Assembly: GCA_964636945.1 (NCBI GenBank)
Contig: CAZWVH010000108.1
Span: 1 to 5,490, forward strand
Origin: CAZADA01 sp964636945
GTDB lineage: Bacteria; Pseudomonadota; Alphaproteobacteria; Caulobacterales; Maricaulaceae
Length of the DNA: 5,490 bases
Reading direction: 5' to 3'
Shown here: positions 5,104 through 5,490 of the stretch, in pieces
How positions within the stretch are numbered: position 1 is the stretch's first letter
Layout: each line of letters starts with the position of its first letter
The notes under the pieces: generated by a model
Database searches by the model: none
Seen by the model: only the letters and a program-made list of their open reading frames with translations
What the model was told of the DNA's origin: nothing
Program-made: the position numbers and the translations under genes

Positions 5104-5490
5104 ATGACCTTTCGGAATTTAGCTCTTTGGGTGTTGGCGGTTCTGGTGCTGCTCGCCGTATTTCAGATGGTGCAAGGGGAAAACCCCAATGCCTCAGCGT
5201 CTGAGGTGCAGTACTCCGAATTTGTGAGGAACGTTGACAGCGGACGTGTGAGTTCGGTGACCATCAGCGGCGGCAACGTTGAAGGCGAGTATACCGACGG
5301 CACATCATTCACCTCCTATATCCCCGGCGATTTCTCACAGAATGAACTGCTTGAGCGGCTAGAGGCCAACAATGTCCAGATTACGGGCGAGCCGAGAAAT
5401 TCCGGCAGCTTGGGCATTTGGGGCATTTTGCTGAACTGGTTCCCGATGCTGCTGCTGATCGGCGTGTGGATTTTCTTCATGCGCCAAATG
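5104..5490 (+). CDS. ftsH: FtsH, ATP-dependent zinc metalloprotease of the inner membrane (5' part, truncated by window end)
   Basis: FtsH is a hexameric membrane-anchored AAA+ protease that degrades misfolded membrane proteins and short-lived regulators. The first 129 residues are present and the frame is open to the last base. They comprise the N-terminal transmembrane helix (about 5-22, FRNLALWVLAVLVLLAVFQ), a periplasmic domain (about 25-102, with QYSEFVRNVDSGRVSSVTI near 36-54, the family's signature opening) and the second transmembrane helix (about 103-126, ending NWFPMLLLIGVWIFFMRQM). The AAA+ and zinc-protease domains lie beyond the window. ATG 5104 is chosen for the fit to known FtsH N-termini and the GAGAG site 8 nt upstream. 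The gene follows tilS, a common alphaproteobacterial neighbour pair. Confidence 0.96.
   Translation, partial: MTFRNLALWVLAVLVLLAVFQMVQGENPNASASEVQYSEFVRNVDSGRVSSVTISGGNVEGEYTDGTSFTSYIPGDFSQNELLERLEANNVQITGEPRNSGSLGIWGILLNWFPMLLLIGVWIFFMRQM

Noticed and set aside
1..5490. A novel defence, mobile or biosynthetic system
   Set aside because: All of the long + strand genes are assigned to known housekeeping families in a conserved order. There are no transposase, integrase, toxin, nuclease or att-like signals.

Overview
The window is a conserved chromosomal segment, all on the + strand, carrying the 3' part of the Tol-Pal cell-envelope cluster followed by a tRNA-modification gene and a membrane protease gene: tolA (3' part), tolB, pal, cpoB/ybgF, tilS and ftsH (5' part). 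This order is a familiar alphaproteobacterial arrangement. The moderately high GC, the C..W / C.PY pattern of TolA, the Asn-Cys-Asp-Glu-Arg-Gly motif of Pal and the FtsH N-terminus all fit an alphaproteobacterium. A Hyphomonadaceae/Maricaulales/Caulobacterales-like host is my best guess, but the sequence alone does not prove it.

Layout. Positions 2-613 are the C-terminal 203 residues of TolA, with a Pro-Thr repeat linker and the periplasmic domain III. A 97-nt gap leads to tolB (711-2063, GTG start with a strong Shine-Dalgarno), a periplasmic beta-propeller. A 135-nt gap holds a plausible separate promoter and a foldable leader for pal (2199-2687), the peptidoglycan-binding lipoprotein. A 75-nt gap contains a near-textbook intrinsic terminator that ends 14 nt before the cpoB start codon. 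cpoB (2763-3794) encodes a periplasmic coiled-coil plus TPR protein. tilS (3778-5019, TTG start) overlaps the 3' end of cpoB, and a perfect 9-bp inverted repeat begins on the cpoB stop codon. After 84 nt, ftsH starts at 5104 and runs off the window after both transmembrane segments.

How they work together (family knowledge). TolA, energised by TolQR (expected upstream of the window), reaches across the periplasm to TolB and Pal and drives outer-membrane constriction at division. CpoB links this to septal peptidoglycan synthesis. TilS (lysidine synthesis on tRNA-Ile CAU) and FtsH (AAA+ membrane protease) are housekeeping neighbours rather than parts of the Tol machine.

I see no mobile element, CRISPR array, RNA gene or undescribed system. 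The interest lies in the junctions: an internal terminator, a probable pal promoter and leader, a hairpin at the cpoB/tilS overlap, and low-complexity linkers in TolA, Pal and CpoB.
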